Assembly (NCBI GenBank): GCA_914767885.1
Contig: CAJZBQ010000046.1
Coordinates: 558,001-622,000 of the forward strand
Direction of reading: 5' to 3'
From: Blepharisma stoltei
Taxonomy: Eukaryota > Ciliophora > Heterotrichea > Heterotrichida > Blepharismidae
DNA: 64,000 bases
Shown: one piece after another, positions 11,996 to 22,870 of the stretch
Position numbering within the stretch: position 1 is the stretch's first letter
How the letters are laid out: each line of letters opens with the position of its first letter
Translations under genes and position numbers: made by a program
The notes under the pieces: model-generated
Databases searched by the model: none
Seen by the model: the letters and a program-made list of their open reading frames with translations, nothing else
What the model was told of the DNA's origin: nothing

Positions 11996-13137
11996 TTATA
12001 CTAAATAATCGTGAAGAATTTTATAACGGTCTGATTGGTCTCCAGGGTCGTTTCTTCTGTAAATCCTTACTCCCCCCCCCCCCCCCCCCGTGAGCGAACA
12101 AAAAAAATTTTGTTCACTCACGGAGGGGGGTTAATTTTTTTTTTTTAAAAAAAACAATTTATATATAAAATTTTATAAACAATATTTTTTTCGAAATTTA
12201 AAAAAAATCCTAATTTGCAAAAATTGGGAAGCAAATACTAATTTAATTTGCAAAATTTATGTTTTAAAACGCAATTTGTTTAAAATTAAACAGAATTAGC
12301 TCTAGATTTCATTATACTAATTATCACTTATATAGCAAAATTTTTTTCTATTAAAATTTTTTCTATTAAAAATATTTTTGTTCACTCACGGAGGGTGGGT
12401 TTTTGGTCAAAAAATGGCGATTTTTCTAATGGTTTTGTTCGCTCACGGAGGGGGGGGGGGGGAGTTAGCTTTTTTACTGAAGGAATAACATCTGACTGTT
12501 GTTGAGGAATAACTACTTGCAAGTGCTTAATAGGTTTAAATTTCGTTTCAAGGCTTATTTGTGGAATATTTTCAAAATCAGCTGAATCAGTTTGTTGGCT
12601 TTCGTCAATAAATTTTTTTACCTTATTTTTATTTTTAGCGAAAAAGTCTTTTAAAGATTCTGCACCAATTTCATGAACTAGCATTGGGGATCGTAATTTA
12701 TATCGGAACTCAGGAGATGGCGACCTTGATCCTGGAGTGGGGACTTCACTATATGTAAGAGGTAAATTTCTAAATGAGTCTAAATTGCTACGATTTGTAA
12801 TAAATGATGTATCGATTTCTCTTCTGTCTGTAGTTGGAATCAAAGGAGGGAGGATTTTTGCTGATTTTTCAGATTTATCCTGGTTTTGGTTCAAGTTTTC
12901 GTAATTTTGCTTAATCCTCATATAACTCACTGAAATCTTGCTTTTAAATATTCCGTTTGGGGATTTTGATATCCTGAAAGCAGGCAATTCAGGTCTTTTA
13001 ATTTTTGGCTCACTTTCTTGTTTTGCCTTCTCTAAAAAGCTTTTTTCAATAATCCTTCGTTTAGGAGATACATAAAAGTGGCTATTTTTTTCGATTTTTA
13101 GAGGAGTTAGTGGGGTGAATTTATTTGTACTTTTCAT
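11996..13137 (-). CDS. Disordered basic protein, unknown, split by BogoMITE
   Basis: The main open part runs from ATG 13137 to the IES at 12466. After joining TA to TA the frame continues through Arg-Ile-Tyr-Arg-Arg-Asn-Asp-Pro-Gly to TAA at 11996. The protein is rich in Ser, Pro and Lys with phosphorylation-like Ser-Pro motifs and no clear fold. No family recognised. Without excision the protein would end in MITE-encoded Pro/Arg residues. Confidence 0.7.
12068..12465 (+). mobile_element. IES 4: BogoMITE copy 2
   Basis: Bounded by TTA (12067-12069 and 12465-12467). The left side has an 18-C run and GTGAGCGAAC, an A/T loop and its inverse, then TTAATTT. The AT middle is about 95% alike by eye to copy 1, and the right end carries two direct TTCRCTCACGGAGGG copies. 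Joining the TAs restores the minus-strand gene (Lys-Lys-Leu-Arg-Ile-Tyr). Confidence 0.9.
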
Positions 13138-13407
13138 TAATGTTGGACATTAATTTTAATTATTTGGAAATTTTTCCAACTATTAATATAAGAATAATTC
13201 ATATAATTATTCCTAATAATTATTTTATCAGAGCGAAATAAATTCCTGACCCGAATTATAATAATTTATTAAGACAAATATATTGCTTTCATTATTAAAA
13301 GTAACCAAAATTTACCAAAGATTAATTGAATTTGTCTTAACCAGTGCTACCAAAATTAGCTTTCATCAGAGCTTTTATTTATTAATAGACTTAGTTGTGA
13401 AGAAGAT

Positions 13408-15593
13408 TTATCTAGTGATTTCTTTCTTAACAGACAAAATTTCTTCAACTGGCTCAACCTTTTCAAACCACCTATTTATTTCTTCCTCATCAGTCCTCTT
13501 CAATATCTGTGCTCTTTCATCACGAGTATTAATCCATTTTTCTCTATAAATATGTATTTGAGAAAAGAACTCGTCTTTCATTTTCATTTCTTTTGCTTTT
13601 TGTTCTTCTCTAGCAGCTCGTTTCACCTGCCTGTCTTCTTCCTCATATTTTGCTGCAAGTTCATCTAATTGGTTGACGATTTTATCATAAATTTGTGGGT
13701 CAAGGATTGATTTTGGTCTTGGTCTCCATGAAAACTGATAGAACTTTTCTAATGCGGCCTGAGTTACGTCTGAGCCTTGGCAAGTGAAAATCACGTAGCC
13801 AGAGCCTTGTTGTTGTGTAGCTCTCTGTTGAATTCCTTGTAAGCTTCCTACAGAAATATATCTGCCACTTGGATCCCATTCTAAATAATTCATGTTCATG
13901 TGAACTCTTTCTTCAATTTGATATTATTTTTCATGCAATAAATGAGTTAAGCCCTTGCAAGCATTGGCCAATTTCTATGAAAATCATATATTTCTATTCA
14001 GTTTTAAAGCTATCATAAAACTTAAAAAGCATATAAAGTTTGATTTTTCACACAGAAAAATTCAATCCTGCCTTCAGTGTTATTTTTTGCTGCAAAGCTA
14101 TAAGTCACTAAATGCCCACCTTGTGGTGCCCAAGCAATAGTTGAGCATTTTGTGTCACATTGGTCAATTTTTTTAGTTTCCATTTTTTCCTTGCCGACTT
14201 CATAAACAACTAGAGTTTTTGCTGAATGGGCTCCAGAATAAATTAAGGCGAAGCGATTACTGTTAGGTTCCCAAGAGAAATTGCTAACCACAAAGTCCAA
14301 ATTTAAAGACTCAACTGGTATTCCTCTCTTTTTCATGTAGAAAATTTCAATGATACTGTTTTTAGGCTTCGGGTTATTCCTATGCTTTGTGGTGACCATC
14401 GAGACCAAGAATTCTCCATTATTCTGCCAAAATGAATAAAACCCAAGGGCTTCATAAACCATTCTAGTAGCAATCAGTTCTCTGCTTGGCACTGCTAATA
14501 GTCTTACTTGTGCTGGTTTAGCTTCACTTTCTCTTATATGAAGAGAAATTATATTATCCCCAGTGCTCCATGAAAATTCAGCAAGCTGCGGTATTGCAAT
14601 TGGAGCTTTTTTGCCTTCGTTATCTTCTATCATAGCCATGGTTTCTGAGTTATAAACACTAATCATCTCATTTCCTTTTTTCGCAACAAATTCTCCATTA
14701 TAGCTGTATAGATAAGTCCCCCAAGGCTCGTCGTTTGCTTGGAAAGTTCTGATTTCTTCTCCTTTTTCTAAGCTCCAATGAATAAATTGTCCTGAAGGCC
14801 CTGAGGAGTAAGTCATTAAATATCGTTCGCATGGGGAAAATTCAATCTGGCTGACTCCGTAATGGGAAAGCCTCATAATTTCTTCGAAGTTTGGTCCTCC
14901 CCAAAGGACAATGCCGCGCTGATGCAAAGTGGCGAGGTAAGTGCCTTGACTTGACCATTTTACATATTTGTCAGTCCAAACTTTGTCTGAAGGACCAGCT
15001 GTAATGAGATCTGGGGTTAATGAGATGGAGTCGTTCCAAAACACCTTTGTAAATTCATCATGGCGGATTACGAATTGGTCTCTGGATCGGCGGTCTGTGA
15101 GCCAGCTTTTTAGTTCTTTTTGTGAGAAAACTCTAGGCTCCACATATTCTGAAGGAGTATCCATAAGCCTGTCAAACTCATCGAATGACACCACAGTCAA
15201 TGAGTGCTTTTTGTCAAAAGCCAGTCCATTACACTTGGCAACTGCTGTTTTCGCTAGTTCTTCGTCAGGAAAAGTGATAAATGCAAAGCATTGGCTTTTC
15301 CCATCGACCATTGGCATATATACTGCGCTTGGTTCAATTGGAACGACAGCTTTACTGATCACTTTTACAAGAACTTTTATTAAAAGATCTTCTTTTTCAG
15401 CTGAGACTTCTGGTAAATTATCCACAATAACTCGATTCGTCCAGCGAAGTTCAAATAATGGCTTAGGCTCTAATAGAGGATCATTTCGCTCTTTCGCTTC
15501 ACGTTTTTGGTCTTCAATATAGGCTTCATATTCTGGGTGATTTCGTAAAACATCTGAAAAATCGATGAGCTCGAGAGGATGCAGATCTTCCAT
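13408..15593 (-). CDS. EIF3B: Translation initiation factor eIF3 subunit B
   Basis: From ATG 15593 to TAA 13408, with a 110-bp IES at 13922-14031 removed. The N-terminal region holds an RRM-like domain (Arg-Val-Ile-Val-Asp-Asn-Leu-Pro and Gln-Cys-Phe-Ala-Phe-Ile-Thr-Phe). It is followed by a WD-type beta-propeller (Val-Lys-Trp-Ser-Ser-Gln-Gly-Thr-Tyr-Leu-Ala-Thr; Trp-Gly-Gly; Glu-Phe-Ser-Pro-Cys-Glu-Arg-Tyr). The C-terminus has the typical Trp-Asp-Pro-Ser-Gly-Arg-Tyr blade, the Phe-Ser-Trp-Arg-Pro-Arg-Pro motif and a charged helix. The total of about 690 residues is normal for eIF3b, a scaffold of the eIF3 complex on the 40S ribosome. The IES lies between the last propeller blades. Confidence 0.95.
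13922..14031. other. IES 5: short non-repetitive IES (110 bp) in eIF3B
   Basis: TA 13922-13923 to TA 14032-14033; joining restores Asn-Gln-Thr-Leu-Tyr-Gln-Ile-Glu-Glu on the minus strand, in register with eIF3B homologues. The interior is AT-rich, with TAA/TAG stops in frame and no repeat seen elsewhere in the window. Confidence 0.85.
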
Positions 15594-15616
15594 ATTTATA
15601 AGGTCTTAATAATACT

Positions 15617-15808
15617 TATTCCCCTCCATAAGCGAAAAAAAAATATAAAAGATATAGTGATAATTAGCCTAATGAAATCTCTAGTTAATTCTGCTTAATT
15701 TAAATTTTACGAATTTGTATTTTTTAAATTCCAAAAGAAAAATTTACTATAAATTTCTAAAAAATCGTGAGCGAAGAGAATTTGTTATTCTCTCATGGAG
15801 AGAGCTAG
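15617..15808 (-). mobile_element. Decayed BogoMITE relic, intergenic
   Basis: In reverse orientation it keeps the pattern TTATTCCCCTCC ... GTGATAATTAGCCTAATGAAATCT ... CTTAATTTAAATTTTACGAATTTG ... GTGAGCGAAGAGAA ... CTCTCATGGAGAG. This matches the middle and hairpin end of the complete copies. The gap between eIF3B and the next gene is only 240 bp and is largely this relic. Confidence 0.7.
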
Positions 15809-15833
15809 AGATTAAATAAAAGTATAATCAATG

Positions 15834-16952
15834 CTAAAACATTAGAACTAATAATCCACTGATCACAAGTGAGCTTGAAAATGAAAGGTTGTATTCAGCA
15901 TCGGGGTCTGGGTTGCCATACTCGTCATATTCATCTTTAGAATTCCAAAAATTGGATGTATAAATCTGCATTACGCATTCGTCATTGTCCTGAATTTGTG
16001 AATACATCTGATACCATAGCCTGAAATAGGTGTATTCAAGAGCATGCTTGGTTGACCAGTGTGATTTCACACAAGCTGGGTTGTCCCTTCTCAGAGAATT
16101 GCAAAGTGTGACATTAGCATTTGAATACCAAGCTTTGAGAAGTTCGAAATAATTCGATGCAATTGGATCTCCAGGGAAAAGGCCACAGTATTTTATACCT
16201 TGAAATCCATATGAACACTGACAGGAGCTTCCATAGCCAATGCCTAAAGCAGGATCACCTTCTGAAAAGCAATCTCCGTCTGAGGTGCACATCATTGGAA
16301 TTATTGATGCTGAGGCTACCGAACTTCCACAAACATTTGTTCCATTAATAGTCCCACAAAGTGTCGATTCGCATAATAAATTGTAATGGTTCGCACACTG
16401 TGCGATCTCATCATCTACTTCAACTGACAGATACCCTACACATTGTCCAGTCCCATCTCCAGTTATGTTACATCCTGCGTTATTCACACACTCATAATCA
16501 TTATGGCAACCATTTCCACCAATAGTGATTTGTGTTGCACATTTATTGGTCGTTGTTGAACAATAAAGCCCAGGGTTGCATTCGCCTGTTTGTGTGCAGG
16601 CTGTCCCAACTGTTTTTCCTTGACAAAATTTATTTTGGCAGGTTCCAAAAGCGCAAGTTATGTTTACATTGCAAGTTTCTCCTGGCCAAGCTTGCTGAGG
16701 AGTGTTTGGAATGGCTTCACATGAAGAATTGCCAGGAGATGTAATTGGAGGACAATATTGATCTTCTGGACAAAGAGATAAATAATAAGTTGTAGCTGTA
16801 AAATTGAAAATACATTGATCAGGCTCAAATTCAACTTTCTGAGGTTTGCACTGGTAGATGTTGCACTGAGCTGATGCAAGAAATATAAGGGGAAACAAAA
16901 ATAGCAACATTTTTGTATTTGTCACCATGATATAGTAGAGTTTAAGATTCAA
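15834..16952 (-). CDS. Secreted or GPI-anchored Cys-rich surface protein
   Basis: Starts with a cluster of Met residues followed by a clear signal peptide (Met-Leu-Leu-Phe-Leu-Phe-Pro-Leu-Ile-Phe-Leu-Ala-Ser-Ala-Gln). The inner ATGs at 16928 or 16910 are equally plausible starts. The body has about 40 Cys and many Asn-x-Thr/Ser glycosylation sites, with repeated Cys-x-Cys-rich modules. The C-terminus ends in a short hydrophobic stretch after Phe-Ser-Ser-Ser-Leu, fitting a GPI signal. Proteins of this kind coat ciliate cells. Exact family not recognised. No IES or intron. Confidence 0.75.
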   Translation of the reverse strand: MNLKLYYIMVTNTKMLLFLFPLIFLASAQCNIYQCKPQKVEFEPDQCIFNFTATTYYLSLCPEDQYCPPITSPGNSSCEAIPNTPQQAWPGETCNVNITCAFGTCQNKFCQGKTVGTACTQTGECNPGLYCSTTTNKCATQITIGGNGCHNDYECVNNAGCNITGDGTGQCVGYLSVEVDDEIAQCANHYNLLCESTLCGTINGTNVCGSSVASASIIPMMCTSDGDCFSEGDPALGIGYGSSCQCSYGFQGIKYCGLFPGDPIASNYFELLKAWYSNANVTLCNSLRRDNPACVKSHWSTKHALEYTYFRLWYQMYSQIQDNDECVMQIYTSNFWNSKDEYDEYGNPDPDAEYNLSFSSSLVISGLLVLMF

Positions 16953-17142
16953 ATAAGATTAACTGCTCATACAAAATAGTTAATGATATAAGCATGAGGA
17001 GCTATTAAATAGCATTAAATCGTTTAAATTATATAAAATATTTCAATGCTAAGCCGCCTCTTATAAATTTCAGAAAAGAAGAATATTCATTTTTAACTTA
17101 ATATTTAGCAGTTTTGAAGAAAATAGTTAAATATTTTAATGA

Positions 17143-20100
17143 TTAAATTCTTGCCCTGAGCTCTATCCTCAACAGTAGAAAAAATGCTAACACTCTTACT
17201 ACAATGCCTATCAAAATTAGCCCAAGAAAAGCTTCTCATAATGTATCTGTGAACCCCAAAGTGTCAAGAGGATCGCAAGGGACACAGTTTGGCACTCCTT
17301 CACAGTTTTGGCAGTCAAGTTTTAAGTCTGTATACAAATATTAAAAATTTCAGTTAGGAATAGGTCCTAACCCCTGCTCCGCAAGTCTGGGTCCTACCTC
17401 CGAGCTTAGTGAGAGAAGTCATGCTTCTTGAGAGTCTCGGCTTGAAGAGAAGAGGTCGGCGCTGAGACTGGCACTGGCTAGAGAAGTCTTAACGGGCTTA
17501 TTAACTTTAACGGTTTGACGGTTAGGCCGGTTCAACTACCGTTATTCAGAGCTGTTAATGTAGCTGAACCTCAAGTAAAGAAGACCGGAGCCTTTGCCTA
17601 GAGTAATTCGTTAGACTTAAACTTAAGTCTGTATACTCGTTAATTGCAAGGAGTTCAAACCCATACTTGAACGGTGATATATAAGCAATTCATTTAAAAG
17701 CATCTATAATATAAAAAATTTCAGTTAGGGATATAGAAGTTTCCTATGTTTGGCGCTGTAAGGCCGATAAATTCTGATCGGAATTTATCGGTTGGTTGCA
17801 CCAAATCAATGCCTTGGTCGGACCAAAAAGCGATTTTGGTCCGACGAACTAGGAAAGCTCATGGGAAAATGTCTGCGCTTTCAGCGTTATATAGAGGAAA
17901 CCTCTATAGGTCCTAGCACCTGTTAAAACTGTATGGACCTATAATCCGAGCTTAGCGAGAGAAGTAAAGATTCTTGAGAGTCTCAGCTTGAAGAAAGGAG
18001 GTTGTTGCTAAGGCTGGCACTGGCTAGATATAGAAAATTCCTGGGGATAGCGCGGAATACGCTATCCCCAGGACCAACCGGGATCGGATCCCACATGGAA
18101 CGAGGGTTCCATGTGTGGATCCATTTTTGACACGTGAAAGTAAATATCTCACATGTCAAAAATGGATCCACACATGGAAACCCCCGTTCCATGTGTGGAT
18201 CCGATCCCGGTTGGTCCTGGGGATAGCGTATTCCGCGCTATCCCCAGGAATTTAGTATAAGTCTGAAAGGGTTTATTAACTTTAACGGTTCAACAGTTAG
18301 CCCGGTCCATCTACTGCTGCTCAGAGCTGCTAATATAGCTGGACTCCAAGTAAAAGAAGACTAAGAGGCACAAGTGTGCTAGAGTAATTCTATCAAACTT
18401 AAATTAAACTTAAAAGCATCTACCATAGAGTCCAGATTTCCAAACAATCCTCCAAAAAGTACCAATGGGATTACTATCAAAGGTCCTCCAGCCATAGCCC
18501 CACTTTCAGTTGAAAATATGGTCCCTACAAAATACCCAAAGCCAGTCCCAACCATATGAAATAAAACCATACCAATCCAAAAAATGAAGAATTTTGATGC
18601 ATTGTAATTGTTTAATCCTATAGCTCAATATACCATTAAGCATTGAATCGTTATTGGGATTATTACACTTGGCATTTCTGAAATAGTTTTTGCTAACTCC
18701 CCTTTCGCGAGAAAAAATAGTTTTTAAATAGGAGCTTGATATATAAATAATGATGACCATTTGAAATTTTCAACAAAAAATTTAATATAGACAGTTTAGA
18801 GATGCTAAAACATAATTTATAAATTAAATTAAAATTTCCTTATATTTACAAATTTGCAATTTAAAATCGAGGTAATAAAATTTTACATAGAATTTTAATT
18901 TAAAATTAACCTCCTCTTAATGAGCAAAAAATAACTACTTTCTAGTCCAGAGGAGTAAGTAATATGGTCCTGACCAATAAACTCTTTGCTGGGTTTCTTT
19001 TAGAAAAATAGGCCTCTCACTAGGAAATGCTAATGAAGAATTTTGACTTCCAAAAGTAATGGAGAGTAAGGAGAGTTCAAATAAAACTCCATTACGGTTC
19101 TGGATAGAGCGAGCGTCATGCCCTAAATTATTAAAAATCAAGTCTAAAATTACAGCCATTCCAATAGCCTGAATAAATTTAATTCTGGTAAATAAAGGAT
19201 TCCTTATAGTATTAAAGAAGAAATAAAATGTTGACATTGAGGGAAATTGGTCTCCAAGACATACTCCTATGGAGCAGGTAGGACCTATCATGATGAATCT
19301 GAAAATAGGACCTCTGCCCCTTTTGAAGTCGGCCTTCAGACTTCCCCAAAGGTTTCCTGTCCCTGCCAGATGGGCTTGCCTTCACATAGTCTTCGTATAG
19401 CGGGACTATCGGCCACCCTACAGAGAATGGCTCTAACCTCCTTAGGCTAGGAGAGCTTCACCAGAAAATTCAAGATAGTAGAATTTTGGTTGGGCCTTGC
19501 AGCATTTGGACTCAGATGTATATGCACCCAGCGTAGACCACTTTTCCTGGAGTCAAGGTAGTCAGACGAGTGGGAAGCCTATGGGCCATGCAAATCATAA
19601 TATAATCTTAATCTTATAGCATTGATTGCTGACCTTTTTAAAAGAGTCATAAATTTGCTATAAAATCCAATTTTAAACTCTCCTTCCATTAAATTTATAG
19701 TACTTTCTTTATATTTTTCATCTGGGCCAATGTTTCCTTTTACCTCATCATATTTTTGCAATATTCTATCATGCTTTGCTTTTTCCTTTTCTGTCCAGTC
19801 AAATCTATTTTTTATATGCAAAAGTCTCATAAAATAATCGCTTGGATTCACAAGACTTGGACAACAAAATCCTAAATCAGCGAAATATTTTCTTGAATTT
19901 TTGGCAAGACCTTGATACACAGTATACCCTTCGCTTAACAGAATTAATTTATGAACTTTCCTAAAAATCGCTGTGCTTGGCTGATGAAGTGTGCAAAAAA
20001 CAGTTTTCCCTTTTTCAGCTTGCCTTAAAAGTAGCTCAAAAACATTTTCAGCAGTCCAAGAATCAAGGCCAGATGTTGGCTCATCTAAAATCAAAATATT

Positions 20101-21290
20101 TGGGTCTGTGATTAATTCTATACCTATGCAAACTCTTCTCCTTTCACCTCCTGAAATTCCTTTTTTAGTCACTGATCCGATGACATTTTCAGATATTTTT
20201 TCAAGCATTAAATCAGAAAGAATTTTATTTACCCTTTCTTTATGGTCTTTTTTCGTCCCTGGGCATCTTAGCATGCTCGAGAATAAAAGACTTTCTTTTA
20301 CTGTAAGACTTGGCAATAAAATATCATCTTGTGTTACATAGGCTGAGTGGTATCCATAATTGATAGATTTTATATCTTTTCCCATTTACTGATTTTATTA
20401 CTCCTTAAATTCAAGCAAATTTTTTTTCTATAGGAAAATTTAGCAATCAAAGTAATAATTTTTATAAATTTTTTTGACCTAATTTATATGCAAAGTTCAA
20501 GTAGAATATTATTTAAACAGTTTTAATGCTGAATCGATAATTTTTTCTTTAATCCTTCATAAATATAAATTAAAATTCAAATAGTTGTGGTCGCCATGCC
20601 GTACTCGAGACTTGGTTTAACCCTTCCAGAATGAAAATTTTCTAGCAGAGTTGCTGACCAAGATGGAGCTTGCACAACTCTCAGTATTGCAATAGAAATT
20701 GCCAAATTTGTCCAGAGGACCCAGCTGAGCTTTCCCTTTCCCAACTCCAAGCAAGCTCCTTCCCTAAGGTTAAAACTAGACCTGACAAAAAAGTCAAACC
20801 TTGCCGGATGCATATTACCGAACGCTATCCCCACTTTTAACAGTTCCTTTAGTCACTCCAGCTTCAGGTGCTGAGAGGGTGGGCTCGGCATGCCGTTTTA
20901 ATGTATAATCCCATTTACTGATACCATTCCAGAAATTTTCCCATATTTTGGGCGCTTAAACCTTCCTGAAAGGATATTTAACAGTGTTGTTTTGCCTGCA
21001 CCTGAGGCTCCCATCATAACAGAAACTTCTTTAGGATTCACGAAGCCTGAGACTCCTTTTAAAATTTCTTGTTGTTTGTCATGAAATTTTATTGTGTATT
21101 TAATATCATTTCATTCTAAAAGCAATGATCTTTCGTTGGCTAAATTGATTTCGGAAAAATTATTATTTTCATTTACGTTGGCTGTAGAGCTATGCTGTTC
21201 TCTCAAAGAATTGCTCTTATCTGATGAATAACCGGATAATGCGCAATTATCATCAATGCTTGGGCTATCTATTAGAGATTTTTCCTCCAT
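17143..21290 (-). CDS. ABC transporter, ABCG (white) half-transporter
   Basis: Reads from ATG 21290 to TAA 17143 after removing five IESs and using TGA as Trp. The nucleotide-binding domain comes first: Walker A Gly-Ala-Ser-Gly-Ala-Gly-Lys-Thr-Thr near 21010, signature Ser-Gly-Gly-Glu-Arg-Arg-Arg near 20140, and Walker B Leu-Ile-Leu-Asp-Glu-Pro-Thr-Ser-Gly-Leu-Asp near 20090. A six-helix membrane domain follows, including Asn-Asn-Leu-Gly-His-Asp, Asn-Arg-Asn-Gly-Val-Leu-Phe and Gln-Asn-Ser-Ser-Leu-Ala-Phe-Pro, with the Cys-containing loop near the C-terminus. This NBD-TMD order defines ABCG. Such proteins dimerise to export lipids or other hydrophobic compounds. IESs make up more than half of the germline gene. 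Confidence 0.92.
17331..17631 (+). mobile_element. IES 6: SINE-like family 3 in ABCG
   Basis: Flanked by perfect 14-bp TTAAGTCTGTATAC (17322-17335, 17623-17636), which includes the TA used. Removal restores Asn-Glu-Tyr-Thr-Asp-Leu on the minus strand. The body is homologous to IES 7 (TTTCAGTTAGG..., CGAGCTTAGYGAGAGAAG, TTATTAACTTTAACGGTT). Confidence 0.85.
17705..18420 (+). mobile_element. IES 7: SINE-like family 3 copy with nested foldback
   Basis: Flanked by perfect 13-bp TTAAAAGCATCTA (17694-17706, 18410-18422). Excision at its TA gives Met-Val-Asp-Ala-Phe-Lys-Trp-Ile-Ala. The family 3 body is interrupted near 18030-18258 by a large palindrome (listed separately) and near 17745-17910 by another GC-rich insert with its own inverted repeats (GATAAATTCTGATCGGAATTTATC). 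Confidence 0.85.
18035..18253. mobile_element. 218-bp branched palindrome (foldback element) nested in IES 7
   Basis: The two halves are near-perfect reverse complements about a centre near 18146. Each half also contains smaller hairpins, e.g. CCTGGGGATAGCG with CGCTATCCCCAGG, and GGAACGAGGGTTCC. Outer ends are AAATTCCTGG and CCAGGAATTT, next to TATA on both sides. The other family 3 copy (17331-17631) lacks it, so it is a later insertion. Confidence 0.85.
18694..18955 (-). mobile_element. IES 8: decayed BogoMITE in ABCG
   Basis: TTA at both edges on the minus strand; joining gives Gly-Pro-Tyr-Tyr-Leu-Ala-Lys-Thr-Ile-Ser-Glu-Met-Pro, a typical ABCG helix. The BogoMITE plan remains (CTCC end, A/T loop, GGAGGTTAATTTTAAATT, CGCGAAAGGGGAG end), but terminal repeats and middle have diverged. 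Confidence 0.75.
19207..19616 (+). mobile_element. IES 9: SINE-like family 2 in ABCG
   Basis: Flanked by CTTATAGTATT (19203-19213) and CTTATAGCATT (19613-19623). TA 19207-19208 joined to 19617-19618 gives Asn-Ala-Ile-Arg-Asn-Pro-Leu-Phe. Head AAAATG near 19226, tail ATAATCTTAATCTTA. Shares CTGAAAATAGGACCTCT and GGTTTCCTGTCCCT with IES 3 and IES 22. Confidence 0.85.
20387..20915 (-). mobile_element. IES 10: retroelement in ABCG NBD
   Basis: Perfect 14-bp target duplication TCCCATTTACTGAT (20380-20393, 20909-20922). Excision at its TA restores Val-Ser-Val-Asn-Gly-Lys-Asp-Ile-Lys. On the minus strand it begins TTAAAACGGCATGCCGAG, like the TAAAATGG head of other elements. The GC-rich body is about 330 bp, followed by an AT-rich 3' part. 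Confidence 0.85.
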
Positions 21291-21574
21291 TATATTTTAA
21301 TTTTAATCAGAAATATATCATGTTAAAGACTGCAATTTTCACAAAAGGCTATTACCACCACAATTATTGAAATAAATAATTCCTGAGAGATTCTTATTTT
21401 ATTTTTACTTTACAATTCATAGTTTTATAAAAAAATTTTATTTCTCCCATGATGGATTTCTGATCGTATTTCGATGCAAATTTTATCCATCAAAGCTAAT
21501 ATTTTGCCCATTTCGAATATTTTGAGTTTTGTTTTATTAATAATTAAACTATTTTTCTTATCAAAATATCGTAA

Positions 21575-22606
21575 ATGAGCTTTTCTCTTTATTATGAAAT
21601 ATTTTATTTCATGGAATTTATTTCAAATGATCATATGTTTTCTCGAGCAGGGAAATCATCTACTGAGAAATTTCGAATTTTAAGTGAAAAAGAAAGAATA
21701 ATTTCAAGGAGAATCCAATTCAAGGCTCCTTCAAGATTTTCATTTAATTCAAAACAAAAACAAACATATGAATCAATAAATAAATTAGCTAAAGAAGAAA
21801 TAGAAAAGCTTAAAAAAGCTAAACAAGAAGAAAAAGAAATAATAAAGCATCAGACAACTTATAGTTTTAATGTCCAATCGAGAGATGACTATTACGAAAC
21901 TAAAGTATTATTTATTTAGAGAAACAAAGACAAAATCCCTCCTCCAGGCTGATATAATATATCCTATACACTAAAAGACCAAAAATACCTCATCCCAAAG
22001 CTGCATCCTGAAAAACAAGAAATTCGAGCTAAAACAACTAATAACACACCTACAAGATCATCATGAAAAGACTATAGTTTCCAACAGGCAGATCATATTC
22101 CCAGTGCAATTCCTTTTCATAAGCAGCAAAGTCGAGAAAGTTACAGTCGAATTTCTAAAAAAACACCTAACGAAAAGCGCTTCCTAGTAAATAATTTAAC
22201 GCCTACTGTTTGTTCAAAATATAAAAGGACTAAATACCCTGACATGACTAAATACTTGCCAAGAGATGATTCTATGTATAATGCACCTTGCTATAACCCT
22301 CAATATAACCCTAATAAAGAAGTTATTATGGAAAATTTAGGAAAAGTAGTAGATTTTGACAAAATGTTGAGAAGGCAAAGCTTATTTGATATAAAAGATA
22401 TGCCGGACCAATATGATGCGTCATTTGATTATATAGATCCTCATAAAAAAGTGCTGGATTTTGGAAAATCACCACCAAGGTTTCAAGATGATGTGTCGCC
22501 TATGTCATTTACACAGACAGTAAATAAAAGTAGACAAGAATTAATCCGAGGCATTTTTACTACCCAATCAAATCCTGTGTTTGCACTTTATAGTAGTTTA
22601 ACGTAA
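21575..22606 (+). CDS. Basic Pro/Tyr-rich protein with PPPGWY motif, unknown
   Basis: Reads from ATG 21575 (ATG 21611 is an alternative) to TAA 22604-22606 after removing a 15-nt intron at 21905-21919 (GTATTATTTATTTAG) and reading TGA as Trp. The N-terminal third is a Lys/Glu-rich helix. The motif Pro-Pro-Pro-Gly-Trp-Tyr-Asn-Ile follows the intron and recalls the Pro-Gly-Pro-Gly-x-Tyr repeats of axoneme-associated SHIPPO/STPG proteins, but only one is clear. The rest is low-complexity. Function not assigned; an axonemal role is a guess. Confidence 0.65.
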
Positions 22607-22870
22607 AAAATGGCTGCAAATGTGTCTTACTGTTAATGATTCCGACATTGAATTTTAAAACCTGATCAATCCTGTGCTTTGCACAATGAAGCATTTAGTA
22701 CTTTTAAATCAGATAAGATGCACACAATAAATTTTAATAATGATTAGATAGGTGTTTAAGAAACTTTCTTGATTGAAAACGCTTCAGGGGATATTAAAAA
22801 GTGAGATGATAATATAATAATTCTAAAATTTTATGGAAACTACAAAAAATAAAGATAGGCTATAAATTCA

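Noticed and set aside
14968-15522. 184-codon plus-strand frame opposite eIF3B
   Set aside because: It is antisense to the strongly conserved eIF3B sequence and Ser-rich without any motif.
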